From the NCBI RefSeq assembly GCF_008642275.1, contig NZ_CP029189.1, forward strand, positions 7,682,268 to 7,746,267: a DNA stretch of 64,000 nucleotides, written 5' to 3'. Positions within the stretch are counted from its first letter, which is position 1, and each line of letters begins with the position of its first letter. Under the pieces are notes generated by a model. The model ran no database searches. It was not told where the DNA came from and saw only the letters and a list, made by a program, of their open reading frames with translations. Origin of the DNA: Streptomyces venezuelae (GTDB lineage Bacteria; Actinomycetota; Actinomycetes; Streptomycetales; Streptomycetaceae). A program made the position numbers and the translations under genes. Positions 24,079 to 32,721 of this stretch are shown in pieces.

Positions 24079-25722
24079 TCACCTCAGGGCGAAGAGCATG
24101 TTCACCGAGTTGTAGTAGTTGGGCAGGTGCACCATCTCCGAACCCGGACGCGGCGGGTCGGCCTTCGGCCAGTTCCGAGGGCCCAGCAGGTGGTCGGAGT
24201 AGTCACTGCGCGGGGCCTTCGGAACGAACCAGACACGGTACGCGCCGGGCCGCGCGTCCGGCTCGAAGCGCCAGAGCTGCGTCACCCGGTCCCCGCCGCT
24301 CCGGCAGGTACGCAGGACGACCGCGGCGAGGTTCCCGCCGCTCGTGGTTCCTTCGAGGCACGTGCCGGTGTCCGTGTTGCGGAGTTGGTACGTGTTCTGC
24401 TGGGCCGGCAGCTGCTGCCATCCCTGGCCGGCCTTCCCCGTGCACTTCTGCAGCTGCACGGGGCCGCCGGAACCCGGGCCGCCCAGGCCGACGCACAGCC
24501 CGGAGGCCACGTTGACCAGGGCGGCGCCGGCGTGATCCGGCGAGGGCGACGCGGAGGGCGGCACGGCGGAAGCGGAGGCCGAGGCGGAGCCGGACGGGGA
24601 AGCGGAAGGGAGCGATGTGGCCGGGGCCTCGGCAAAAGCCGCCGGCCCGATCGCCACGACCGGTGCGACTTCCGGGAGCGGCCCGCCCGGGGCCGCGGGC
24701 GGGCCGGAGGGAGCCACGGCCCGGACGGAGCCGTCGCCGTCGGAGTCGGAGTCGGCCGGCAGCAGGACGGCCACCGTGGCCGCCGTACTCACCACGGCTG
24801 CCGCGACGGCCCATTTCGCGGCGCCGGCCTTGGATCCGGCGAGCTGCGTCCCGCTCAGGGCGGACGAGGCCAGCTGCACGCCGCCCCCACCCAGAGCCGA
24901 GAGGAAGGACGCGGGGTTCCACAGCAGGATTCCGCCCAGCAGCAGCACGCCCAGACGGCCATTGACATCGCGCAGGTCGCGCTCGGCCCGGGCGCAGCCC
25001 TCGCACCCCTGGAGATGGCGGCCCAGGTCCCGGGTGAGGCGCCGGCCCGGCCGGCGCAGCCTGGCGGCGATCTGCCCCCCGTAGTGCTTGCACTCGTCGC
25101 TCGCGGCCTGGTCCAGGTGAGCGCGCAAGTAGGCCTCCCGCAGGCCTTCCCGCGCCCGCGCGACCAGCGAGCCGACGCCGCCCGCGGATATCCCCAGACG
25201 CGCCGCGGTCTCGGCCGCCGGCTCGGTCTCGACGACCGAATGCCACAGCACGGCCTGCCAGCGCTCCGGCAGCGACCGGTAGGCACGCAGGACCAGCGCC
25301 CCCTCCTCCGCCGAGAACACGGCGTCCTCGGTGTCCTGTCCGTCCGCGAGCTGGGCGGCCCATGCCTCGAAGTCGTCGGAGAGCCTCGTACGGTCGGCAT
25401 CCCGCGCCCACACCGTCGCCAGACGACGCACACAGGTCAGCAGGTACGGCCGCCAGGCGTACTCAGGACCGGCACCCCAGGCGATGGCCCGGTAGGTACG
25501 GGCGAAGGCCTCTGCGGCGAGGTCCTGGGCGGTGGACTGGTCCCGGCAGCACGTGCGGGCGTAGGCGAGCACCGAGGAATGGTGACGGGCGAACACCTCG
25601 TCCATCACGTCGCTGACCGCCGCGTCGGACTGCGGGGCGTGCCCGCGAAGCAAGGCACAGAGTTCCCCGTCACTGAGGCTTCGCAGATGCTGCTGACGGG
25701 CCGTACCCGATGTACTCAACAC
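24079..25722 (-). CDS. Sigma-70 family factor with zinc finger, TM segment and ricin-type lectin domain
   Basis: A 547-residue fusion. Region 2 of an ECF-type sigma factor lies at about 43-110 and region 4 HTH at about 140-197 (AETAARLGISAGGVGSLVARAREGL). A zf-HC2 anti-sigma-like finger follows (H236, C240, C243 in RHLQGCEGC), a weak hydrophobic segment about 255-275, a clear transmembrane helix at about 303-322, a Ser/Ala/Pro-rich linker, and a C-terminal beta-trefoil of ricin type (about 405-500; LVNVASGLCVGLGG, NTDTGTCLEG). So sensing, tethering and sigma activity may sit in one chain. GTG start at 25722; the TTG at 25719 has better Shine-Dalgarno spacing. Confidence 0.85.
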   Translation of the reverse strand: MLSTSGTARQQHLRSLSDGELCALLRGHAPQSDAAVSDVMDEVFARHHSSVLAYARTCCRDQSTAQDLAAEAFARTYRAIAWGAGPEYAWRPYLLTCVRRLATVWARDADRTRLSDDFEAWAAQLADGQDTEDAVFSAEEGALVLRAYRSLPERWQAVLWHSVVETEPAAETAARLGISAGGVGSLVARAREGLREAYLRAHLDQAASDECKHYGGQIAARLRRPGRRLTRDLGRHLQGCEGCARAERDLRDVNGRLGVLLLGGILLWNPASFLSALGGGGVQLASSALSGTQLAGSKAGAAKWAVAAAVVSTAATVAVLLPADSDSDGDGSVRAVAPSGPPAAPGGPLPEVAPVVAIGPAAFAEAPATSLPSASPSGSASASASAVPPSASPSPDHAGAALVNVASGLCVGLGGPGSGGPVQLQKCTGKAGQGWQQLPAQQNTYQLRNTDTGTCLEGTTSGGNLAAVVLRTCRSGGDRVTQLWRFEPDARPGAYRVWFVPKAPRSDYSDHLLGPRNWPKADPPRPGSEMVHLPNYYNSVNMLFALR

Positions 25723-26144
25723 GTGCTCCCGTGTGGCTTGCTGATGACCCGGCCGTCGGTTCCGGGCACATCCGTCATGAGGGGTGCGACGCTGCGCCCG
25801 TTCGGAATTCGCGCCAGTGTGCACCCTTGCAGAGCCGCAAGCAAACCCGTCCCCACCTGCACCCCGGCCTGCGGAATGGCCGCTACCGCCAGCTGCCTGC
25901 GCGCTCCCGCGCCCGGCGGATCCCGGTGTAGCGGGCCGGCGGGCGCCGTAGATCGGCCACGACCACCGACGACGGGGGTCCGACTCCCGCGACACCGGCG
26001 AACGGGACGCGGAGCGCCGTTGCTCACCCAAGTGACAACTTCGCTGCGCAGGTGACGACTTCGTCACACAGGTCCGCGGCGGTGGCGTACGGTGTGAAGC
26101 CGGGCGGGCCTGCCCGTGGAACGGCCGACGGGAGGCCGGACCCC
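25723..26144. other. Intergenic region upstream of the sigma-lectin gene
   Basis: About 420 bases without a convincing gene. It probably holds the promoter of the sigma-lectin gene. The stretch around 25780-25830 is less GC-rich. Paired GTGAC-ACTTCG motifs lie at its far end, listed separately. Confidence 0.45.
26032..26067. promoter_or_regulatory. Paired direct repeats and palindrome, operator-like
   Basis: GTGACAACTTCG (26032-26043) and GTGACGACTTCG (26052-26063) start 20 bases apart, about two helical turns. The second copy is part of a perfect palindrome, GTGACG-ACTT-CGTCAC (26052-26067). This looks like a binding site for a dimeric regulator, but no target is proven. Confidence 0.4.
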
Positions 26145-26345
26145 TCAGCCGCGGTGGAACAGGTCACCGGCGCACAGCGGATCCCCACCGCCCCACGACG
26201 GGCCCGGGCGGGGGACTTCACGGCCCTGGGCGATCCACTGTCGCTCGACGTCGTCGTAGATCGGTGTGTCGGGTGCCTGCCGGAACTCGTCGGCCCGCCG
26301 GGCGAAGCCGGACCAGGACGGAGGCGAAACGGTTCTCTGCTCCAT
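26145..26345 (-). CDS. Small hypothetical protein
   Basis: A 66-residue soluble protein starting at the ATG at 26345. It is rich in Trp, Arg and Pro, with IYDDVERQWIAQGREVPRP in the middle and CAGDLFHRG at the end. Codon use is strongly GC-biased at third positions and stops in other frames support this one. No clear Shine-Dalgarno, so the start is uncertain. No function recognised. Confidence 0.5.
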   Translation of the reverse strand: MEQRTVSPPSWSGFARRADEFRQAPDTPIYDDVERQWIAQGREVPRPGPSWGGGDPLCAGDLFHRG

Positions 26346-26640
26346 GTCCAGGTCAACGAGAGCGCCTTGCCCGATGTGGCGGTGCGTGACCGTTTCGTCA
26401 TGAACGGTCTGCGGAGCCGTCCGAATGAGGCGGGCCCCGCGCCGGCCGGGCCGATGCCGTCCCCTTCGTCCGGGCCGACCGGCCCCTTCAGCGCGGGGGA
26501 CGACACCCGGCGGACGTCCCGCCCGTCCTGACCTCGGGAAACGAGCGTGACGCGCCCGGACCTGCTGACGTAGGTTCCAGTCGGGACCGCCCTGTCCGGC
26601 GCGCCCTTCCGTCTGCCGCACCCACGGGGGTTCCTTCAGC

Positions 26641-27399
26641 ATGTCCGCGACTCCGGCCGATCAGCCGGCCCCGTCTTCCTTCCCGTCCTCTCTCCCGCCC
26701 TCCTCCCCTTACGCCGCGCCCGACGTGAAGGGGACACGGCTGCGTGCGCCCGTGGGCCTGGCCATCGCGCTGACCGTGCTGTTCGCACTGGTCATCGGAT
26801 TCGACGTCTTCGCCGCGTACGCCGACTGGCACACCCGCTCCCTCATGCAGCGGCTGTTGGCGGATTCCGCCGCGGTCGGCGTTGCCGAGCTGGACCAGGC
26901 CGACCGTCTCGCGGGCAGGGCCGGCATGTTCCAGGGCCAGCTCGCCATCGTGACCGGCATCGTGTTCATCGTCTGGTTCCACCGGGTCCGTACGAACGCC
27001 GAGGTGTTCGCCCCGGGCGCGGACCGGCTCCCGCACGGCTGGGCCATCGGCGCCTGGTTCGTACCGCTCGCCAACCTCCTGCTGCCGTACCGGATCGCCA
27101 TGGCCACCTGGGTTTCCAGCACGCCCCCCGGAGCCGACGGACGCCACCGGCGGTTCCGGCTGACGCTGGTCACCCTCTGGTGGGCCACCTTCGTACTGGC
27201 CAAGATCCTGGCTTGGTACGGGGGCATGACCTACGGCCGTGCCGAGACGACCGAGGCGGTGCGTGACGCCGCCACGACGATCCTGGCCGGTGACGTCCTC
27301 GACATCGTCGCCGCCGTCTTCGCGGTGCTCTTCGTCCGCAGGCTGACGGCCATGCAGCACGCCAGGGCCGCTGGGGGGCCCGTCGTCGCGGCGGTGTAG
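26641..27399 (+). CDS. DUF4328 membrane protein
   Basis: A 252-residue integral membrane protein. A Pro/Ser-rich cytosolic N-terminus of about 32 residues is followed by four main hydrophobic stretches. The DUF4328 hallmark is the segment FIVWFHRVRTNAEVF followed by GWAIGAWFVPLANLLLPYRI. The ATG is at 26641. Function of the family is unknown. Single gene. Confidence 0.9.
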   Translation: MSATPADQPAPSSFPSSLPPSSPYAAPDVKGTRLRAPVGLAIALTVLFALVIGFDVFAAYADWHTRSLMQRLLADSAAVGVAELDQADRLAGRAGMFQGQLAIVTGIVFIVWFHRVRTNAEVFAPGADRLPHGWAIGAWFVPLANLLLPYRIAMATWVSSTPPGADGRHRRFRLTLVTLWWATFVLAKILAWYGGMTYGRAETTEAVRDAATTILAGDVLDIVAAVFAVLFVRRLTAMQHARAAGGPVVAAV

Positions 27400-27552
27400 C
27401 GGGCCACCGGGCAGGCTGGGCGGTCCACCCGCCCCGTCACCCCGCCGCCCCCGCCCCGTCGGTGGCAGGGGAGACGCCGGCCCTGTGACGACACATGACG
27501 AGAACCCGACACCCGGTCAGGCCGTGGGCGGCCGCTGCCCGATCCGCGTTCC

Positions 27553-28070
27553 ATGATCGAGGGCACCGACTGGGCAGCGCTGGAACACGCCTGCGGAGCC
27601 GCACAGGACACGCCGCTCCGGCTGGCCCGGCTCCTGGACGAGGACCCGGACGTCCAGGCGGAAGCGCTGGGCATGCTGCGGATCCTCCGGCAGCTGGCCG
27701 CAGGGAGCGCCGATCGGCGCGAACGCGCAGCCGTGATCCTGACCGCCGGTGTCCGGGGCGGGAACACCACCCGCTGGCCCGCCGGCCCCGACCCCGCCAT
27801 CCGGACCTGCGCCGCCCTTTCACCCGCATGCGCCGGCAACACCACGGCGAAGCGGACGATCCTCCAGGCCCTGCCGCGGCGTTTCCCTCCGGGGACGACC
27901 AGGGTGCCGGATTCACTCCCGCCCGGCACCGCTACCGGGAGGCCCTCGCCCACCATGACGTGTGCTGGCGGTACACCCACCTCGTCACCTCGTGGTTCGC
28001 CGATCTCGGTCTCCCCGCGGACCGGGACGGCATCAGGGCACTCCTGGCCCCCGGCAGCGCCCCCCGGTAG
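27553..28070 (+). pseudogene. Remnant of a HEAT-repeat protein gene
   Basis: The 5' end (ATG 27553) reads IEGTDWAALEHACGAAQDTP and DEDPDVQAEALGML, the start of a family of Streptomyces HEAT-repeat proteins as I recall it. The end of such a protein (YREALAHHDVCWRYTHLVTSWFADLGLP) is found in another frame, stopping at 28070. In between, coherent pieces switch frame and most of the repeats are missing. I infer internal deletion plus frameshift of a once longer gene. The family match rests on motif memory. Confidence 0.65.
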
Positions 28071-28083
28071 GGAGCCGGACCGG

Positions 28084-28527
28084 TCAGGAGGAGGCGTCCT
28101 CCTCCAGGTCCCGGACGGCTTGCGTGAGCGTGCGCAGCAGTGCTCGGGCGGCGGCGATGTCGGCCTCGGGAATCCGGGTGGTGATGCGCCGGTGTGACGC
28201 GCGCGCCTGCTCGGTGATGGCTTCCAGCACCGTGCGCCCGTCGGCCGTCAGGGTGAGCAGGGGAGAGGTGCGGTGATCGGGATTGGGCACGAGATCGGCC
28301 AGCCCGTCCTTGGCGAGGTCGTTGGCGATCCGCTGGACGTTCTGGCGGGCCACTCCGAGCCGCCGTGCCGCGCTGGGCACGCTCATGGGCTGCTCGGAGA
28401 CCACGCTGAGAACCTGCCACCGGGCCTGGGTCTGGCCGTGAGCCGCCGCGATGGCCTCGCCGGACCGGCGCAGGGCTCCGGCTGCCTCGAAGACGTCGGC
28501 GACCAGCAGGGCCATCTCGTCGGACAT
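28084..28527 (-). CDS. MarR family transcriptional regulator
   Basis: A 147-residue winged-helix regulator. The recognition region is SVPSAARRLGVARQNVQRIANDLAKDGL, followed by the wing VPNPDHRTSPLLTLTADGR. ATG at 28527 with GGAGGTG upstream. A palindrome at 28541-28580 lies between it and the divergent DUF1398 gene, so it probably represses itself and that gene. Confidence 0.93.
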   Translation of the reverse strand: MSDEMALLVADVFEAAGALRRSGEAIAAAHGQTQARWQVLSVVSEQPMSVPSAARRLGVARQNVQRIANDLAKDGLADLVPNPDHRTSPLLTLTADGRTVLEAITEQARASHRRITTRIPEADIAAARALLRTLTQAVRDLEEDASS

Positions 28528-28540
28528 GCCGACACCTCCA

Positions 28541-28580
28541 GATTGACAACATGATGTCTAGATGGGACGTTGTTGTCATC
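28541..28580. promoter_or_regulatory. Palindromic operator candidate for the MarR regulator
   Basis: TGACAAC (28544-28550) and its complement GTTGTCA (28572-28578) flank a 21-base centre containing TCTAGA. The site sits just upstream of the marR-type start and before the divergent DUF1398 gene, the usual place for an autoregulatory MarR operator. Confidence 0.6.
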
Positions 28581-28639
28581 TTAGCAAGGTTGTCCTGCCC
28601 TGGGGACAGGGCACGGGCACGTCCCTCAAGGAGCACCCG

Positions 28640-29053
28640 ATGAGCAACGCGATCGAGAACCTGAAGGCCGCGCAGGAGCGGGCGGCGGCCGTCCGGCCCC
28701 GCGTCGGCGGATTCCCGTACCTCGCCGAGGCCCTGCGCCAGGCGGGAGTGCGTACCTACCACTGCACCGTGCCGGCCGGAACGAGCGTCTACGTCACCGA
28801 CTCCGGCCCCGTGGTCACCCAGGGCGAGCCGATCGTGGACGGCACGCAGGACATCGCCCCCTGGGACGAGGAAGCCCTCGTCAAGGCACTTCGCACGGAC
28901 CAGGCGGGGGAGAGCACCTACCCGGAGTTCGTGAGCGGCTGCTGGAACGCGGGCGTCCTGCACTACGAGGTCGATCTCAAGGCCCGCACCTGCGTCTACC
29001 ACGGCGCCCTGGGCGAGTCGTACACCGAGTCCTACCCGCACGCCGACATCTGA
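28640..29053 (+). CDS. DUF1398 family protein
   Basis: A 137-residue soluble protein. Motifs are GGFPYLAEALRQAGVRTYHCTVPAGTSVYVTD, then the segment TYPEFVSGCWNAGVLHYEVDLKARTCVYHG, matching DUF1398, a family without known reaction. ATG at 28640 with AAGGAG upstream. It is divergent from a MarR regulator, which suggests control by a small molecule. Confidence 0.86.
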   Translation: MSNAIENLKAAQERAAAVRPRVGGFPYLAEALRQAGVRTYHCTVPAGTSVYVTDSGPVVTQGEPIVDGTQDIAPWDEEALVKALRTDQAGESTYPEFVSGCWNAGVLHYEVDLKARTCVYHGALGESYTESYPHADI

Positions 29054-29174
29054 GCCGCACGCCCGGCGAGTCCGGGCCGGCGCCCCGCCTGCCGGGGTGC
29101 GCCGCGTGCGGCCGGGGGAGTCTGAGTATGCGTACTCATGCCCCCGGGCCGGCCGGGCTGCGAACCTCGGCAAC

Positions 29175-29654
29175 ATGAAGAAGATCTACGGGGTGCTGGC
29201 GGGAAGCGCGGCCGCCGGTGCGGTCACGGGCTGGATGGCCAGGACGCTGTGGCTGTGGGCGATCGCGGAGGAGGAGCGCAGCTGCGCGGACAGCGTCACC
29301 CTCTGCTTCTCCCTGTACCCGCTCACAGGAATCGTCCTGTGGGTGCTCCTGGGCGTGCCGGTGCTCTGGCTGGCCCTGTGGATGATGGACGTACGGCCGT
29401 CGAAGACCATGGCGGTGGCGTCGTTCGCCCTCCAGTGGTTCATCGTCGCCGTTCTCGCCGGCCTCTCCCGGCACGATCTCCCCGAGTCCTCGGCCCTGAC
29501 CGTCGGGGCCATGGCCGTGGGCCCGCCGCTGGTCGTGCTCTGCGCCGACCCCGCACGCCGCCGGTCCGCGCTGATCGCCCTGGGCCTTCTGGTGACGACG
29601 TCTCTCGCGCTCGTCTGGCTCTCCGTCCACACGACGATCGGATACTTCCTCTAG
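29175..29654 (+). CDS. Hypothetical multi-pass membrane protein
   Basis: A 159-residue protein with about five hydrophobic helices (5-30, 50-72, 80-98, 108-125, 135-157). Two cysteines (SCADSVTLC) lie in the first loop. ATG at 29175. No family recognised. It ends in a strong hairpin pair shared with the convergent helical-repeat gene. Confidence 0.7.
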   Translation: MKKIYGVLAGSAAAGAVTGWMARTLWLWAIAEEERSCADSVTLCFSLYPLTGIVLWVLLGVPVLWLALWMMDVRPSKTMAVASFALQWFIVAVLAGLSRHDLPESSALTVGAMAVGPPLVVLCADPARRRSALIALGLLVTTSLALVWLSVHTTIGYFL

Positions 29655-29718
29655 GCCGCCCCTTCCCAGGGCGCTGCAGGGGCGGCCGTACCCGCGGGAG
29701 CGGCTACGGGTACGGGCC

Positions 29719-29753
29719 GGTGGCCTGCCGGGAGACTGTTCCGGCAGGCCACC
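29719..29753. terminator. Bidirectional hairpin terminator
   Basis: A perfect 13-bp inverted repeat (29719-29731 with 29741-29753, 9-base loop) lies between the convergent genes ending at 29654 and 29767. A second 9-bp hairpin (29654-29662 with 29679-29687) starts at the stop codon of the membrane-protein gene. Confidence 0.8.
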
Positions 29754-29766
29754 ACCGCACAGCGGG

Positions 29767-32721
29767 CTATCGCTTGAGGAAGTCCTGACGGAGGGCGTCG
29801 AGGATGTGGGCGGCCTCCTGGAGATCGGCCTGCCGACAGCGGGCGGCCGCCGCCGACAGGCGCGCGACCGCCTCCGCGAAGCGGGCGAGACCGTTGCCCT
29901 CGATCAGAGCCGCGACCCTGACCGCTTCGGCCCGCGGCACCTCACCGTGCTCGCCGCCCTCCTCATGGGCGGCGATCGCGGCCTCCGCCTCGGCCAGGGC
30001 CTCCTCGAAGCGCTCGGCCTCCGCAAGGACACGGGCGCGGCGGTAGTGCACCGTGCCACGGCCGTACCACGGGGCGAAGTCCTCGGCGTCCTCCGGCACG
30101 GCGGCACCGATAGCGTCGGCCCGCGTGAGGTGCTCCAGCGCCGTGTCCAGGCCGTCGGCCTCCCGGGCCTGCATCGTGAGGCGGGCGAACTCGCACATCA
30201 TGTGGATGATCAGCGACGGGTTCGGGGCCTCGGCATGAGCGGCGACGGCACGCTCGTACGCCGCCGCGGCCGCGTCCCACCGGTCGGCCATCGCCAGCGC
30301 GGTGGCCGCCTCCGCCGCCACCAGGGTGAGGACCTGCCCGTCGTCCTCCCACGCCGAGACGATGTCCGCGAGCCTCAGGAACTGCTCCGCCGCCGGCAGA
30401 TGCTCCCCCAGCTCCCGCAAGCCACGCGCCAAGGTCAGACGGGCCTGGGCGAGGACCCGCTCGTCACCCGCAGCCGCACCCCCGGCGCCCTCACCGGCCA
30501 GTACGGATTCCAGCACGGCGACCGCGTCGGCCTGCCGGCCACCACGAGCGAGGACCTCCGCGAGCTGCGACCGCACATCGGTGGCCTCGTCGTGGGCCCC
30601 GTCCTGGTCGAAGCGCGCCGCCGCCTCCGAGAAATGGCGCACCGCACCGTTCACGTCGTCCAGATGCACGGCCGCGTGGCCGAGCAGGGCATACGTGGGA
30701 GCCACCGCGAAGTCCGTGTCGTCGTACCGGGCCGCGTCGGCGAGCGCCTGGTGCAGGAGCTCCACCGCCCGGGCCGGCTCACCCTTGCCGAGCATCAGCT
30801 GGGCCAGCACGGCGCGCGGGCGCGACCCGCGCCACGGCCTCCCGGACGCGTCGACGGCCGCGAGAGCCGCCAGCAGGCCGTCCTCGGCGCGCGCGGCGTC
30901 ACCACCACGGGCCGCCAGGTCCGCCTCGAACTGCAGCGCGTTGGCCACATGGTGGGGTACGGACAGGCGTTCCGCCTCGGCCCGCATCGTACCGGCGTGT
31001 TCCGCGAACCGCTGCGCGGCGGGGCCGGCCGTCTCAGGCAGCTCCCGCAGCGCTTCCTGGTAGGCCGCGAACGTCGCGGAGTACAGCACGGTGAGGTACT
31101 CCAGCTCGCGCTCCGCCTTCCCCTCGGCGTCCGCACCCTGCGTCCACGGCGCCCGGGTCTTGAGAAGCTCGGCCTCGGCCAGGGTCCCGTCCAGGCCGGC
31201 GCGGATCGCTTCCGGATCCGCCTCGTCGGAGCTGCTCAGCCACGCAAGGCTCCGGCTGCGCGCGGAGAGGGCGTGCCACGGCATCCCCAGGCCCTCGTAC
31301 AGCTCGGCGGCCCGCGTCAGCTCGGCGGCGCTCTCCGCGTCGCGGTCCTTCCTGGCGAGGCGGTACGCACGCTGGTCGGCGATCTCCGCCTGCAGGAGTT
31401 CCTCGGGGCCGAGCGCGTCGTCGTGCGCGGCGCTGCCATCGGCCAGCCGCTCCTCGACACGGCTCCAGAGGCGGTACTCACCGGGGTGCCCGGCGGCGGC
31501 CAGGCGGCGTGCCTCCAGCACCAGGGCCACGAACTCCTGCGGGATCTCCACCACGGCGGAGGCCGCTGCGGCGGGGACCGCACCGGGCACGGCCTGCCCG
31601 TCGGCGGGCCGGGTGAGGGACGTACGCAGTCCGAGCGGCAGCGGCTCGTCCAGCAGCGGCCGCTGCGCGAGGCGTGCCCGGCGCCGGTCCCCCACGGTGG
31701 TGGTGGCGTTGCGCGTGTCGAACGCGACGGTGATCCGGTCCGCCTCGGAGCGGACGTGGGCGAGGAGTTCGCCGGCGTTCCAGTTCCGTCCGGGCGGGCC
31801 GGCGACGGCCGTGCCGGAATGTCCGTCCTCGGCGAGACGGGCGAGCAGCACCTCGGCACCGGTGAGGAAACCGAGACGGGCCAGCGGGGCACCGGTCGCC
31901 TCGAACAGCGGCCGGTTCTCGGCCAGGATCTCCAGCCCCCGGCCCTCGTTGCGGGAGAGGGCGCAGAACTCCAGGTGCAGACCGACCTCGTCCAGCATCC
32001 CGGTGTTGCCCCGCACCTGCCGGTAGCCGGTCAGATGGTGGGACCGTGCCTCGTCCTCACGGCCGGTGCGCAACAGCGGCAGAAGCGCGCGCGCCTGGCT
32101 CATCTGCGGTTCCTCGGTACAGCCCATCGACCCGCCGAGGACCGGCCGCCACGTCTCCAGCGCCCCGGCGTCCTCGCCCGCGGCCAGCTGGTGCTCGGCG
32201 AAATGCCGCGTCTCGCACGCCTGGCAGTCGCTCAGCTCCGTGCGGGGGCGGGTGGCCCAGAGGTCGTAGGCGTCGGCGACGCCCGTACCCGTGTGGAACG
32301 CCACGTGATAGCCCATCGCCGCGACCGGCTGCATGCCGTGGTCGGCGGCGCCGTAACGGGTGCGCATCTGGTCGACCCACCCCTGGATCGCGGCCAGTGG
32401 CACTTCGGGCACCTGCAGCAGGGAGGTCGTCACCCACTTGAAACGCCAGAAGACCTGGTGGGCCTCCCACTGGCTGAACGCCGCGGGCGCGGTGTCCCAG
32501 AGCTTGAGGACGCGGGCGAACACGACCGGCGACTTGCGGTGCTCGCCGGTGAACTCGTACGTCGCCATCAGCTCCAGCAGAGCCGTGACGAGGACATCGG
32601 GTTCCTCGAACGACTCCGCGGCCTCGACCAGTTCCTCGGCGGTGACGGTGCGCTGCAGGCCGTGGGGCCGCTCGTTGTTCTCGCGGAGTGCTTCGACGAC
32701 GGCCTCGGGGGTGTCCAGCAT
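29767..32721 (-). CDS. Large tetratricopeptide-like repeat protein
   Basis: A 984-residue, all-helical, acidic soluble protein with many TPR-like helix pairs, clearest in the C-terminal half (for example EQFLRLADIVSAWEDDGQVLTLVAAEAATALAMADRWDAAAAAYERAVAAHAEA; split here only as description of one region near residue 760). The N-terminal third has cysteines (SDCQACETRH, MGCTEE). Its ATG at 32721 directly abuts the stop codon of the HSP90-family gene (TAG-ATG), with AAGGA upstream, so the two are co-translated. TPR proteins often act as HSP90 co-chaperones; that role is inferred from context. Confidence 0.85.
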   Translation of the reverse strand: MLDTPEAVVEALRENNERPHGLQRTVTAEELVEAAESFEEPDVLVTALLELMATYEFTGEHRKSPVVFARVLKLWDTAPAAFSQWEAHQVFWRFKWVTTSLLQVPEVPLAAIQGWVDQMRTRYGAADHGMQPVAAMGYHVAFHTGTGVADAYDLWATRPRTELSDCQACETRHFAEHQLAAGEDAGALETWRPVLGGSMGCTEEPQMSQARALLPLLRTGREDEARSHHLTGYRQVRGNTGMLDEVGLHLEFCALSRNEGRGLEILAENRPLFEATGAPLARLGFLTGAEVLLARLAEDGHSGTAVAGPPGRNWNAGELLAHVRSEADRITVAFDTRNATTTVGDRRRARLAQRPLLDEPLPLGLRTSLTRPADGQAVPGAVPAAAASAVVEIPQEFVALVLEARRLAAAGHPGEYRLWSRVEERLADGSAAHDDALGPEELLQAEIADQRAYRLARKDRDAESAAELTRAAELYEGLGMPWHALSARSRSLAWLSSSDEADPEAIRAGLDGTLAEAELLKTRAPWTQGADAEGKAERELEYLTVLYSATFAAYQEALRELPETAGPAAQRFAEHAGTMRAEAERLSVPHHVANALQFEADLAARGGDAARAEDGLLAALAAVDASGRPWRGSRPRAVLAQLMLGKGEPARAVELLHQALADAARYDDTDFAVAPTYALLGHAAVHLDDVNGAVRHFSEAAARFDQDGAHDEATDVRSQLAEVLARGGRQADAVAVLESVLAGEGAGGAAAGDERVLAQARLTLARGLRELGEHLPAAEQFLRLADIVSAWEDDGQVLTLVAAEAATALAMADRWDAAAAAYERAVAAHAEAPNPSLIIHMMCEFARLTMQAREADGLDTALEHLTRADAIGAAVPEDAEDFAPWYGRGTVHYRRARVLAEAERFEEALAEAEAAIAAHEEGGEHGEVPRAEAVRVAALIEGNGLARFAEAVARLSAAAARCRQADLQEAAHILDALRQDFLKR

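Noticed and set aside
26052..26531. 159-residue plus-strand open frame
   Set aside because: It has no family features or ribosome site, and the opposite strand offers a better small gene at 26145-26345.
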